Source: Cryptomeria japonica (lineage: Eukaryota; Streptophyta; Pinopsida; Cupressales; Cupressaceae). Taken from it: a DNA stretch of 64,000 nt. Within the stretch, counting starts at the first letter, position 1. Every line of letters begins with the position of its first letter. The stretch spans positions 816,146,396 through 816,210,395 of the forward strand of contig NC_081414.1 of NCBI RefSeq assembly GCF_030272615.1, written 5' to 3'. Both the position numbers and the translations under genes were made by a program. Below, in pieces: positions 35,395 through 47,900 of the stretch. The notes beneath the pieces are model-generated. The model was given only the letters and a program-made list of their open reading frames with translations. It was not told the DNA's origin and searched no databases.

Positions 35395-35824
35395 GATTGG
35401 GAACTATTTTTTTAAAAATTTTACAAAAAAAAAAAAGTGTCAAAAGTCTGACTGTAACACCTCTGTAATTCTGCTATATTCTGCTTCTCAGTCAGCTACC
35501 GGATCAAGAATGTGCACGTGAAACTGCACCAAAAAGGTTTTTCGATCACAACTCGCTCATGTCATCACCCAAAAGATCTTCCACACCGGTCATATATATC
35601 TGTACTTAAAAATAAGACATTCATCATGTCGGCCAAGCACAATATGCAATGTAACGTGTAACCGGGTGTCGGCTTAAACCAGATCACCAAAATACATGCG
35701 GATCCATCAAATGATGTCAAAATGACTTCTACAAGTCTGCCCTATCATCCCATGCACAAATCTCACCACCGCAATCACCACAATGATTGGGAACTATTTT
35801 TTAAAAATTTTACAAAAAAAAAAA
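35395..35824. repeat. 390-bp insertion bounded by long direct repeats
   Basis: GATTGGGAACTATTTTTT...TTTACAAAAAAAAAA of 39-42 bp occurs at 35395-35436 and 35785-35824. The intervening sequence, with TGTAACACCTCTG near 35453, is absent from the paralogous site near 56.6 kb. Confidence 0.75.
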
Positions 35825-36650
35825 CACTTTATCTTGCAATGTGATTTCATATCAGCTGTAGTGTCAAATTGGACTACTTCTAGCACCATTATTGGAATAA
35901 CTTTGTGTCATTGAGCAGTATTGAGGAAGATATGACTTCGGGAAGTTGACTTTATGGAACTATCATTTACTCATGTCCCACATTGCAGTGTGATTTTCTT
36001 GTCACGAAGAGGCCAGCTTGCTTGCTTACATCTGCAAGGTTTGGTGTGAAAATTTTGAAGACATTATGTCCTCCAAAGTTTGCAATCTGAAAGTGTCTCA
36101 ATCCCTAGAAAGAAAGAGAAAAAAAACTAAAACTTTCAATCCAGGAAACCAAATTGAATGGCCCTTTTTGAAACTTGAGAAATATTATAGGTCTCCATGC
36201 TTACTTGCCTCTTAGATCTTTTATAGGGAAAGACGATCCTAAATGCAAGTTCTCTTTTTGCACTAAACCATAAACTCTATTTTAAGCATGATTCATGAGG
36301 ATAACTAAGTTTTTTTGTAAAGGAAGATGATATAAATGCTAGAAAATGGCTGCTCAAATAAAAAGTTAAAACAGAGTGTTGTTGGAGTGGATATTCAAAA
36401 GGTATGTTAATAGAAGAAGCAGCTAAGGTCTGGTGGAAATATTTTTTGGTGGTAGTGTGTTATGTTGATAGAAGCAGCTAAGGTCTTGTGGAAATATTTT
36501 GCGGGTAGCGTGTTCTCTTGGAAAGGAGTGGAAGAGGCAGTCTGTTAAATGGATACAAAAAAAGACAAACAAGAACAAAACATGATACTAATAATTATAA
36601 CATCATCAATGTTCACTATGTAAAGCAACTGCATGTTCAAGCAAGGAATG

Positions 36651-39600
36651 TCATAGACACAGGTATATGGTGCAGAGGCTCAAGTTTTTAAAGATCTCAA
36701 GCTCGGTATGGACAAATAATTATTTGCATTTCATTCTTCATGTCATAGCTATAGTTGTTAAGATGTTTGTAGGCATCCATGGCTAGAAACTATGGAAACT
36801 ATAAATCTTGATGTGCTAAAGAAATCCTTGAAATTTTCGTGTAGGAAAAAGGAATCAACCATGCAAGGCATTAGTCAACATGAAACAATCAAAATCAAGG
36901 ACAAGGAAGTACATGGAGTTACCAAATCAAGGATCTAAACAAAAGCATAAGGAAGAATCTAAAGAAATTCCAAAGAAGATCACAAAGAATTTGAAGAAGA
37001 ACATGAGGAATAATTGGATGCTTGTGAAGGAAACTCAGATTCCTCACCCGCTCAAAAGCTAAAAGAACATGTGGAAGATACTATGTAAGTGTCAAACTAG
37101 ATGGAATGGGAGCTTAAGTCGGAGGTTTTGGTAAATTGACATCCACATAACAATGAAAGGAAAGCAAGGAGTATCAAAAGAGCAATAGCTGTGTTTATAC
37201 TTGGCATCAAACGAACACAACTATTGTTAAGCACGAAATCAAAGAAGCAACAACTATGGTTATACAAACATTAAAGGAGCAACAACTGTGGATACACATG
37301 GCACCATTGTGGATTGTGAACAATCAACATCACAAATTCATGGGTAAATGCAAGTCTTACTCTTTGTTTTCTTGGCATAGTCTAAAAGAGAAACAAGCTG
37401 AGAGGGGTTCCATGTCATAAGCCTATGTCCATTACCTTATGGTGTATATGAGGATTATTGAAGAGGTGACGTGACTTACATAAACCTGAGTTAAATCATG
37501 TTAACTAAATAACCTGCATGTCAGGTTCAATTGGATCAAATAGATATCTTGTGGGTCAATTTTTTACTCTCCATCAATGTTAATGCATTATAAATTAATT
37601 ACAGGTGTATCATCTCACTTCAGTGGCAGTGTGAGATATTGTATTTTTTTTGTTCTCATATAAGGAGATCCTCTAAATTGGAACCTTCCTAAGTGGTCAT
37701 TGTATGGTATAACCCTGCCTTACAAGTTTTCTTTTGAGTATATTGAATAGTTAGGTACATCAGAATCCCGTACATATCTCGTGCAAATAATCAATTATTA
37801 GCATGTTTCTTTGATTGTGTGTTTTCCTCGTTACGATTATCTTCTTATCTATGCACATAAACAATGAGATGTTTAGAGGCTTTGGCTGGTTTGATTTTCA
37901 TATTGGCTTTAGAAAATGAGGTCTAGATATGTTTTGTTGTTGCGTAGCTTGCCACATAGCAGCCATTGTAGCGGGTGTCAAGAATCCTGATAGGACTTAC
38001 CATGAAGAACATCATAACACTTCATATGAGGATATTATGATCCACATAGTCAGTAAAATATTTTATTACAAAAGCTATGCTGTGAATTTTGTTAACCTTG
38101 GTGTATTTGTGCGTTTATTGTGAATTTATTACACCTTAGGTTAAGCTTACTCAGATAAGAGTCTAACTAGGTATAGTTTCCAGAGGAATTGGAGAGTGAG
38201 TTGTAATCCTCCCAGCCCTAATGCATTTTCTATTTATACAATCTTCTTCCTTATTTTTGGACACACTCATAATGAATGGAATAGCACATTAGTTTGCTTC
38301 TTTCGAATCTCTTTTGTTTTGAGCAAATAGATTGCTTAGGCAAATCTTACAAACCTTCAATGGGTAACCATTAGCCTTGATATCCAAGACTAATGTGGAT
38401 GACTAAACTTGAGAGACCATATTTTTTATACTACGTAAAACAAACTATTATTGATTTGGTGGTTTTGTGTGAATAGATCTTTCACATCAAAGGACTGCTC
38501 TCAACTCACCCCTTTATCTGGATGATTTCTAATTGGCTATATCTTGCAGGCCTAATTTGATTCAATGAATTTCTCTTTCTTACTAGATGTGAAAATCGAC
38601 AAAGAGAAACTAGTTAAAAACTTAAAACTGTTTTGGTTTGTTTTGGGCCTGATGGAACTTTTGTTCGTTGATAGGATCAAACAGAGTGTTATCGCTGCTG
38701 TTTGGAGGAAACTAAAATGCCCATAAGGAAGTTGATAATGAAAAATATGTTACCTTTGCAAGTAAAATGACAGATTAGCACAGAGCGTTAAAACTCTTGC
38801 AGTATGAGTCACTTCTAAATCGGCCACCACCATGTTTAAATGATGAATGCTATTAAATAGTTTTAATGGTAGTTTAACAATGCTGTATCAACTATTTCAT
38901 AGGTTTTTTGACATTTAATTAGAGAAAATCATAAAATTGATCTTAAACTATGGCTTTAAGTTTGAATTGTTCTTGATAGTGAGGTCTTTGACAGAATGCT
39001 TTGGAGCTGTAAGTAAAACCTGTAACTTGTGATTCAACTTGCATGTAACCTTATCTCTTTGCCCTGTTTCCTATTTTTCCTGTTTTTGCTCACTTTTTGC
39101 TTCATCGGGTGGAATATAGAAATCCAGAGATATGATCTACCTGTGACTTTAAGTACTGTTAGAAACAACGGTAAATGTTCAAGAATCTCTTTCATGTTCT
39201 CACATTGCTGTCTCGTTGGCATATTGTGCTCATCTGTGGACATGAATATAGTTTCATTACCATAATAATTATAAAACATAATTCTTTGACTGTGCTTTTA
39301 GATCTTGATTGAAGAAGTTTCCCAGCAATAACTAAAAGCAAAGTACTTCAGTAATTGTTGCCAAGCTTACGGGATTTTACAAACAGTTGCATTGCACTTA
39401 TGGTGCAAGATCAAAAATACCTGTTATAGTCTAGTTTCACCAAAAAGTCATAACCAAAATATTACAAATAAGTTAAAAATCATTTGCTACAGGATATTGT
39501 CACAGGGTTTTTAGATACAATATACTTAAATACTATGCATATAGATCAGGTGGATAGAAGGATTCAAGGAATGTGCAGGCAGAAAAATTCCATTTTATTC

Positions 39601-40329
39601 GACACTAACAGCAGGAATTTATTAGTAATTCTTCTAAATTTAGTGAGTAATAAAATTATGTACAATATATGTATTAAAGCTTGGAAATTGTTTTTTCTTC
39701 AGAAAGGTGTTACTCAGCTAATTTAATTTTGCCAGTTTTGGGGAAAATAGCCTATTGAATAGTTCCCTTGATGCAGCACGCATGTACGATTATAACATGT
39801 TTCTTGCTAATACAATCAAAAGGAAGATTTTATCCATATTCCTAATATCAGATCATTCAGCTTCAATAAATTATTGGTAATGCTAAAAGCTTTCTTGCTA
39901 GAGTGTGAGCTTCTTGGCAGAATGTGTGTCTTTCTTGTGTGGTTATTTAAGGGTCATTCAGATGCTTGTGATTTACTTTCAAGCCCTGTGGGGACATTCT
40001 ACTTGACAAGATGTCAGAATGGTCTCTTACATATATTTTCTGGTAAATATTGGCTGGACTAGAATACATTTTTCTTGGGTTGGGGGAGAGACAGATGTGT
40101 GGATGAGGTGCAGGGGCAGATTTGTAGAATCTAATCTGACAATGACACACTTTGTGTGATATAAACTACCCCCAAAAGCTATGTGGTGTGAGCAAAGCTA
40201 CCCATCAAGACCTTTGTAGGATGATTCTTGAACAGTGTCATTTTCAAATGCAGCTCCACGGATCTGGGCCAATTTGAGAGATTAGAATAGACCACTGGGA
40301 AGACCATTTACAATTATGTGAAAAAAATC
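36651..40329. other. Long stretch without a supportable gene
   Basis: AT-rich sequence with only short chance ORFs. 38110-38500 has a TATA-like CTATTTATACA followed by retroelement-like sequence and could be an old LTR, but no partner copy was found. Nothing else was recognised. Confidence 0.4.
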
Positions 40330-40720
40330 CTTATGACTCTGTGAGACAAGCTTCACCTCTTGCTTCCCATTTGTACAAGAAGTGGTGGATCAGGGACCCT
40401 AAAATACACAGGCAAAATCAGTATCAATATATTATATTTTGGAAATCACAAGCTTCTTTCAAGCACAAGATTTTATCATGGCTAATACACGCCAATGGTT
40501 TCATGATCAAGACAACACTTCAAAAATTTGTGTTGCGATTTCACCATGCAGATGATGTTATAGAGAAGAAACTGCCAGTCATTTTTCCTATAGATGCACT
40601 ATAGCCAAGTCCTTTTTGGCCTGGTTGAAAGCTGAAACGTCTACCATTGGTGTCCCTTTTCTTGAAAAGAACCCCTCTTCAGGGGTGCTTGAACAATTGA
40701 TTTGATATCTTAAAGTGCGA
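40330..40720 (+). pseudogene. LINE-type reverse transcriptase zinc-binding (zf-RVT) remnant
   Basis: The forward frame reads KIHRQNQYQYIIFWKSQASF then KHKILSWLIHANGFMIKTTL and QKFVLRFHHADDVIEKKLPV. This resembles the zf-RVT tail of plant LINEs (WKS..PFKHKIF.WL...N..LT...L), with the cysteines mostly lost. In a second frame, AKSFLAWLKAETSTIG and similar continue to about 40720. No catalytic domain remains. Confidence 0.5.
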
Positions 40721-41916
40721 GGATATATTTCATGAGGAACCTTTCACTCTTACCTTAGGCCAGCTGAGCTTTTTAAAGCAAGAAATACTTTTGCTGGTGA
40801 AAGATTAATTGAAGTGTTCAAGTGAGGATTTTGATTCAATGGCTCTTAGAGTACAGTTTGAGACATCTGTTGTTAGATTCATGAAACAATTTGGTTCTCT
40901 TATATAATCCAAGATGCATTTCTTCAGAATAATAATAAATATCAATGCTAATACTAAAATCAGCCCTGAATGTTACAACCATCGCATGAACAACATTTTG
41001 CCTAGCACTGTCAAATCTTGACTAGGATCAGAAAATTCGAAGTAGTACAACACCACAATCAAAGGATTTATAATGAGAATAATTCATGTTTTATACCATT
41101 TTCACAATGAAAGTTACATGATAGGAATCTGACAAGCTTCTCAGCAAGGATTGGTAAAGTAACGATGTTAATGTTCTAATACTAGGTATCAAAAAGGAAA
41201 ACTAAATGGAAACCATTATCCAAAGAAGCAATTCTGCCACTAGCTTTTCTTGCGTAATATACTGATATGTGATGAGCTACCTTTTTCCTTCTGTTTGCAT
41301 AAGCTTGAACTGTATTCTTAAAATTAAACTTGTCGTTACTAATATGTCCCTTATATTCTTTATAGCACAAACTTGCCACTTTTCAGCTGTGCCTACATAC
41401 CAATGGGGAATTTGAAGGCGTAAAAGTAATTTCCCATTACTATTTGCCACAACCACCTCAGATACAATTCTGAGGATAGTTAAAATTAAAAAATATATAT
41501 TCAAAATTTGAGCATGTGTCCAGGCAATGTCTATTTAACATTAACCACAAACCACTCGGGCAATTCTAGTGATAGTCCAAGAAAAACAAAAAACCCACAA
41601 TCTAAAATCCCCCGTCCAAACAATCGTAAAAATCAAATGTGCAGGAAAACAGATACAGAACTTCACGTGTCCCTGCTAGAAACCAATTACAAATAACAGA
41701 TACAGAAAGAAATCACTAAAGCAAGTAAAGCATCTTTATATTGCACCTTTTGTTTTTCTAATCTAGGAACATAAGTACCTGAAATTACTCTTTCTTATGA
41801 AAATTTTGGGTTAAGTGGTACCCTTGTGTCTTGTCTTAATATCTATTTAAAATTCATTTAGAACTTTTACAAAGAATCTGTTGTTGTTAGTCATGGTGAT
41901 AAAGATTTTGAGCAGT
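40721..41916. other. Non-coding, 3' flank of the AtpI/CGL160-like gene
   Basis: No supportable ORF. It includes the expected 3' UTR of the reverse-strand gene immediately left of its stop codon. Confidence 0.4.
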
Positions 41917-44900
41917 TCAACTGTCAGAGTTTTCTTCATCTTTCATAAAACTAATAAGCAAATCCTCGTTGTCCCGATAAGCTTGAACCAATGCAGCGGC
42001 TTTGTATGCAAATAACCCAAGAATCGCTGGAGCAATCTGAAGTAAGTAAACATTTAGAATACGATTAGTTTCTTGACAAGGAAATTCCTTAGGGAAAAAA
42101 TTTAAAAGAAATGCTCAGTTAAAACTACATCTGTCAAATGGAGAATTTCCAAAAAGACAACTCTCTAGGACTACACACCAAATATCGAAATGATAGGAAA
42201 AGCATATTTAAATAAAAATCTCCTTGTGCAAAAGAAACAAACACGATACAATGGGATAAGAACTAAAATGTTTTAAAATATAAAAGAATATCAGCAAAAT
42301 GGACTGAGTATGCAATCAATTCCTAAGATGGAGAGAATTGAATGTAGCTAAGCATAGAAGACCAAATTAAATATGATCATATATGCTCAAAAAATGTGTC
42401 AATGGGTCAAGTTGCATACCATCTATGTTTTTCTCATAATTTCACAGGGATTAGTCACAAAGAAACATGATGTTTAAGTCATTTAACAACTGAAAACATA
42501 TAGCAAGACTGCAGAATTTTTTCCGGAATAAATACAGCATAGTCTCCCAGTAAAGATTACCTCAAAGTCTAAGGAATTGGCAAATAAATGTTTTGATAAA
42601 TCCCAGAAACCAAATAATGCAGCTGGGATTACCAAGCGAGGAGAAGAAAGAGCCATAGTAGTTCCTCCAGAAATTTTTTCAAACAACTCCCTTATATCAT
42701 CACTACGAATGCCAATCCTGAAAGTGAACCAGTACAAAATTTAGAATCATTGAAATCCATGCAAGATTAACACTTGAATGGCTGAAGAAAATCCTCCTGT
42801 GATTATTGAACTCCTGTACTTACTTCTTCACTTTCTTGCGTGTGAAGACCTCTGCAAGCTTTTCTTTGGAGATATTGTCTGCATGATGATAAAGCAGTCG
42901 AAGATAAAAGCAGCTGCACAAAAGATAGGTTGATACTACAGCTTAAAAATGAAGACATGAAATTCAAGTGTTAGATATTTCTTCAAAAATAACCACAATT
43001 ATAATGACACTGGAGCATAAGAAAATGAAAGAAACCATATACCATCTCATTCTTGTACGTCATTTGTTAAACTAACAAGAAGGTACTGGTACAGTAGACT
43101 AGAAAAGGTATATGTATATGTATATGTATATGTAATTGTATATGTATGTATGTGTATCTATATATATACACATATATGTGTATATATATATACACACATG
43201 TGTGTGTGTGTGTATAAAAAATGTGTATATATATGTATGTATATGTGTGTGTGTATTAATATATATATGTATGTGTGTGTGTATATGCGTATGTATGTAC
43301 ATATGTATATATACGTATGTACATATGTATGTATATATATATATATATATATATCCAGAAAAACAGGGATGTGGAACTCGAACAGCATTTGTTTCCATTC
43401 ACATTTATGATATTATAGGGCTATCATTTCCTTAAAAAGATTAGTTATGCCATTGATGTGTTGAAATAATGGACTGGGTGTGCAGAAGAGTGGTCAGACC
43501 ACTCAGATCAAGGAAATGAAATCCTACAGCTGAGATAGTAAGGTCAAACAAGTATGTTCAACAGCATAGTGAGGCCATGGATAAAATGAACAAGAAAATT
43601 CATACAATTGCCAATTTATCCAGTTACTAATCTCAAAACTGCTTATGACTCAACCACACAGGGTACGTTATATTGAATGCCCAAATTGGAGGAATATATC
43701 TTCAGAAAATATATCATGGCAACTCAGTGCCAGCAAGTGATTCACAGTGAGTTATTCCTAGGAACCTATAGGAAAATTAGTAATTGAAAGAATATCTTCT
43801 TTTTGCAGATTGATAAATACATGATTAACAAATTGATGTGTTATGTTCAAGTAGATCTGTAGAACAGGATATAAGGTAATCAGTTTGGAGTAGTATATTG
43901 TGTCAAAACAGCAGTTACCTCTAGGTCTGCACTTACTATAACTTGTTTAACTGGTTCAAAGGGGAAATGTCATCCCCCAATATATTGATTAGGCAACTCA
44001 AGCACAGTTCTGCCTGTTGAACTGTCAGGAGATAAATTTTCAAATTAGTTCAGGAGTTGTTCAAAATCTAGTCTAACAATTTAACAAAAATGACTGAATG
44101 AATGATAAGCTTCAGCTTTCACCTAAGCTGGTCCATTGTAGAAATAATGGTAATAGTGGTTAGTTGCAGAGGGGTATCTAAGATTAGAGAGGGTCATGCC
44201 TAATAGAAGAGATCAATAGCATTGGGAATAATGGCTGTTTGTTAAACATTTTTATCTAGTCTTGCGATGATGAAAAACAAGTATTTTCAAATAATAGAAG
44301 AATACATTTAGTAAGAAAAATTATTAGAAGATTAGAAACAATCTCAAAAGACTGGAAAATCTTCTTTATCAGTGATTACAAGTTACAACACACATTCTGT
44401 ATCCTACACATGTGGACCAATATTTGGATGGCTCACATAGCAGTAAGGGAACTAATTGAGTTTTGCACCCTCGATTGAGTTTTCCTAAAAGATTTATTTA
44501 ACAGAAGTCACCAAAAACAACTAGCTAATGAGGTAACACAAATCTACAATCAATAGAATTTTACTTTTAACGGGATCCGACCAATGTGTTTCTAAGTCAT
44601 CAAAGTGGTCTATATTAATGACATTTTTCCTCATGTTTGTTGATAATATTTATGAAGCAAGAGGAACCACTTAGCACACAAGTGCATCTAAGCATTTGTT
44701 AGTAGGTGGAGAAATGATAAACATAATCCACCACTTCAGGCTTCCACCCTATAGCATCTTTTTCTGTTGGCAAAGCTTCTGGAGAAAATGCAATGCCTTG
44801 TAAGTCACTCTTGTTTCACAGTTCTAAACAATGTGGGATTCACCCAAGTACAGCGCAATTCATGTATTTGTGCTAACTGCTAAGTATTATTATCTTTCAC

Positions 44901-47900
44901 AAGAATTTTTATTTGAAAAAAATTATGTTGGATTTGGCATGTTTTTGATTCATCAAGATGGCCTTCACAAATGGTCAAAATAAATGATATTTTTTAGTAT
45001 GTTTGTTGATAATAATTACAAGGCAAGGGGGACCAGTTAACATTCAAGAAACTCTAAGCAGTTGCTAGTAGCAATGAGAAATAGTGAATAAAATCCACCA
45101 CTTTGGGTTTTTCACCCTCGACCTTTTATCTCCATTGGCAAATATTTTTGAGTATGTAATGCCTTATAAGCAGAGAAACGGGACTCGCCCGAAATCGCCT
45201 AAACTCGGCGAGTCCGGGTCCGAGTCAGGCCAAACGAGTCCCAGGGGCTCGGACTCGGACTCGCCGAGTTGGCGATTTTGGCCCAAAATCGCCAAACTCG
45301 GCGAGTCCCGAGCCTCGGACTCGGCCGGCGTTGGCACAAGTTAAAACGCAAAAAAAAATTAATTTGCATAGTTTTTTTAAATCCGTTTTTTTATGTTAAA
45401 TGTCTTCCAACCCTAAAAGTGACTTTTATTTCATTCACTTGCAAAAAAAGGAAGAGTAAAGTGAGTTGGGAAGAAAAACAAGGGTGCATAGAAGAAAAAC
45501 CAGCAAGGAGGAAGCTCTAGTTTTCTTCAATTTGTCACATTGGAGCTGCATTGTGTTTCGATTTGGTGCATCAAGAGTTGGATAGGAAGAGTTTGTAGCT
45601 CATTTCAAGCTTGTTGTAAGAGATAAGATTGTTTTTTTTAACATTATTTTGTTTCTTATATGCAAAAATTCCATTTTCTATTTATTTATTTTGAAAGTTT
45701 TATATTTTTTTGTATGCAAGATCTTTTGTATGTTTGTAATTTGTATGTAGCATGTAGTATGTAGTTGTACCATGTAGGGTTGTATGTAGGGTTTGTAAAT
45801 TTTATTTTTTTTAAATTGTAGGGTTTGACAAACCCTACAATTTTTTAAAAAAAAAATTTACAAACCCTACTTTAGTTTTTTTGAATGTATGTATTAATTT
45901 TATTTTGTATTTGTAATGTTTTATTGCAGCAAACTTCACTTTATTATTTGCCTCAGCTTCAACTTTCACAAAACTATCCTAAAATGTCTACTTCAGCTTC
46001 TAGACCCCCCATGAGAAAGGACCCTGCTTGGAAATATCATGAGGATTTTCCAGGGCAAGGAAAGGGGCAAACAAAATGTATGTTTTGCAAAACAATATTC
46101 CATGGAGGTATATATAGGCTGAAATACCATATTGCTGGTGTGCGTGGACATGATGCCGAACCATGCCCAAAAGCAGTCTCTGAGGCCATACGTGATTGTT
46201 ATGTAATGGTTGAGGAGATTGAAAGAAAAAAGAAACAAAAGGAGGATCGAGCGGCCATTGGGAGAGAGACAGTTTTAGGAAGAGGGACACAGTTAGGTTG
46301 TGTTGGAGGCCCTTCTTCCTTACCTCCATATCGTCCCACTCAGTTTGCTACTGCTGGTGCTTCCGTTTCTGCTTCTGCTTCTATAAGTGGCAGTGCCACT
46401 GCCACCGCCACTTCTCATGCTCCTACCACTAGTAGTCATAGTGGGAATGTTACCATTGGACCTAGGATTCGTAAATCTAGGTTGGATTCCTTCTTTGTGC
46501 CTCGCACTACTCCTGGGTCCCAACCGTCGCTTGAGGGCATGGGTTGGAACAAGGAGGTCCATGATGCTGCTAAAATGGCAATTGGCAGGTTTTGGAGCTA
46601 CAGCTGTATTCCATTCTTTGTAGCCAGGTGAATGTTTTACTTTTATGTTTGATAACTTTGATTGTTTTAATTTTTATAGTTAACTTATCTCATTGAATTT
46701 TTATACTTATCTCATTGAGTTTCTTTGCGACAAGTCTCCTTATTGGCAACAAATGGTTGATGCCATTACCATATGCGGGGCGGGGTTCAAAGCCCCTAGT
46801 GAGAGTGATTTGAGGGGACCCATTTTGTCTCAAATGGTGGATGATGTGAAAAAGGATTTAGATGAACAACGCCACATATGGAGCACTAAAGGCTGCACCA
46901 TCATGACTGATGGTTGGACAGATAGGAGAAATAGAACTCTCCTTAATTTTCTTGTTTCTTCCGCAGGTGATTGATTAATTTTAGCTTCATATAGTCTTTA
47001 ATTTTTTATTTTTTATCTAATGGTTTATTGAATGATCATTGACCTAGCTTTATTTTTTTATTTCAAGGGGCACCGTTTTCATCAAGTCTATTGATGCCTC
47101 CACCCATTGCAAGAATGCCACCTACCTATGTGAGCAGATAGAGGAGGTGATTGAAGATGTGGGTGAGGAGAACATGGTACAGGTGGTGACCGACAATGCA
47201 GCAAATTATGTTGCTGCGGGTAAACTTTTGATTACAAACTAATTTTGTTTGCAAATTAATTACTATCTTGTAGTTTGTACCTCCATTAATTACAATTTAC
47301 AATGCAACAAATTATGTTGCTGCAGGTAGACTATTGATGGAGAGGCACCCATCTATAGTTTGGACTCCATGTGCTGCTCATTGCATTGACCTCATGTTGG
47401 AGGATATTGGAAAAATCCCATGGGTCAAGAGATGTGTAGAAAGGGCAAGAAATGTCTGCAAATTTGTATATAATCATTCATGGGTGTTGGCTCTTATGAG
47501 ACAATACATAGAGCAGAAGGAGTTGCATCGTCCAGGAATCACAAGATTTGCCACAAACTTCCTCACATTGCAGTCCATGCTTAGGTCTAAGTCTGCCTTG
47601 AGACGTATGATTGTTGGTGAGGAGTGGTCTTCCTCATCCTATGCTACCACCCCTGCAGGGATAGAGATGGCAGACTGCATTTTTGATGAGCAAGGCTTTT
47701 GGGTCCCTTGTGATGAGATAGTGAAGGTAATTTTTTTATAAATTCTACAATTTAGCTTCATGTTTTATAAGTTATTATATGTATTCTCTTATTTGCTCAT
47801 TTTTCTAAATTACACAATATTTTCAATTTTGCAGTTTGTTAAGCCCTTGGTGGTTTTGTTGCGAGTTGCGGATGGAGATAAGCCCGCAATGGGCTATATA

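Larger units (their letters stand above)
33993..36650. repeat. Segmental duplicate A, paralogous to 54.43-57.83 kb
   Basis: Collinear similarity with 54.43-57.83 kb in the same orientation includes AAGAATTCCATT...CAACTCAATGAATGCTA, TTAAACAGATCTTTT..TGAGAGCTCATT, GATTTAACACATTGTAAAGAA, GTTATGTACCTAGGTCCATC and GATATTCAA(A/G)AGGTATGTTA. The other copy is longer because of sequence at about 54955-55800 and a MITE at 56743-57106. This copy has its own 390-bp insertion. Confidence 0.85.

Noticed and set aside
43099-43435. Tyr/Ile/His/Cys-rich ORFs on both strands
   Set aside because: Translations of a TA/TG microsatellite.
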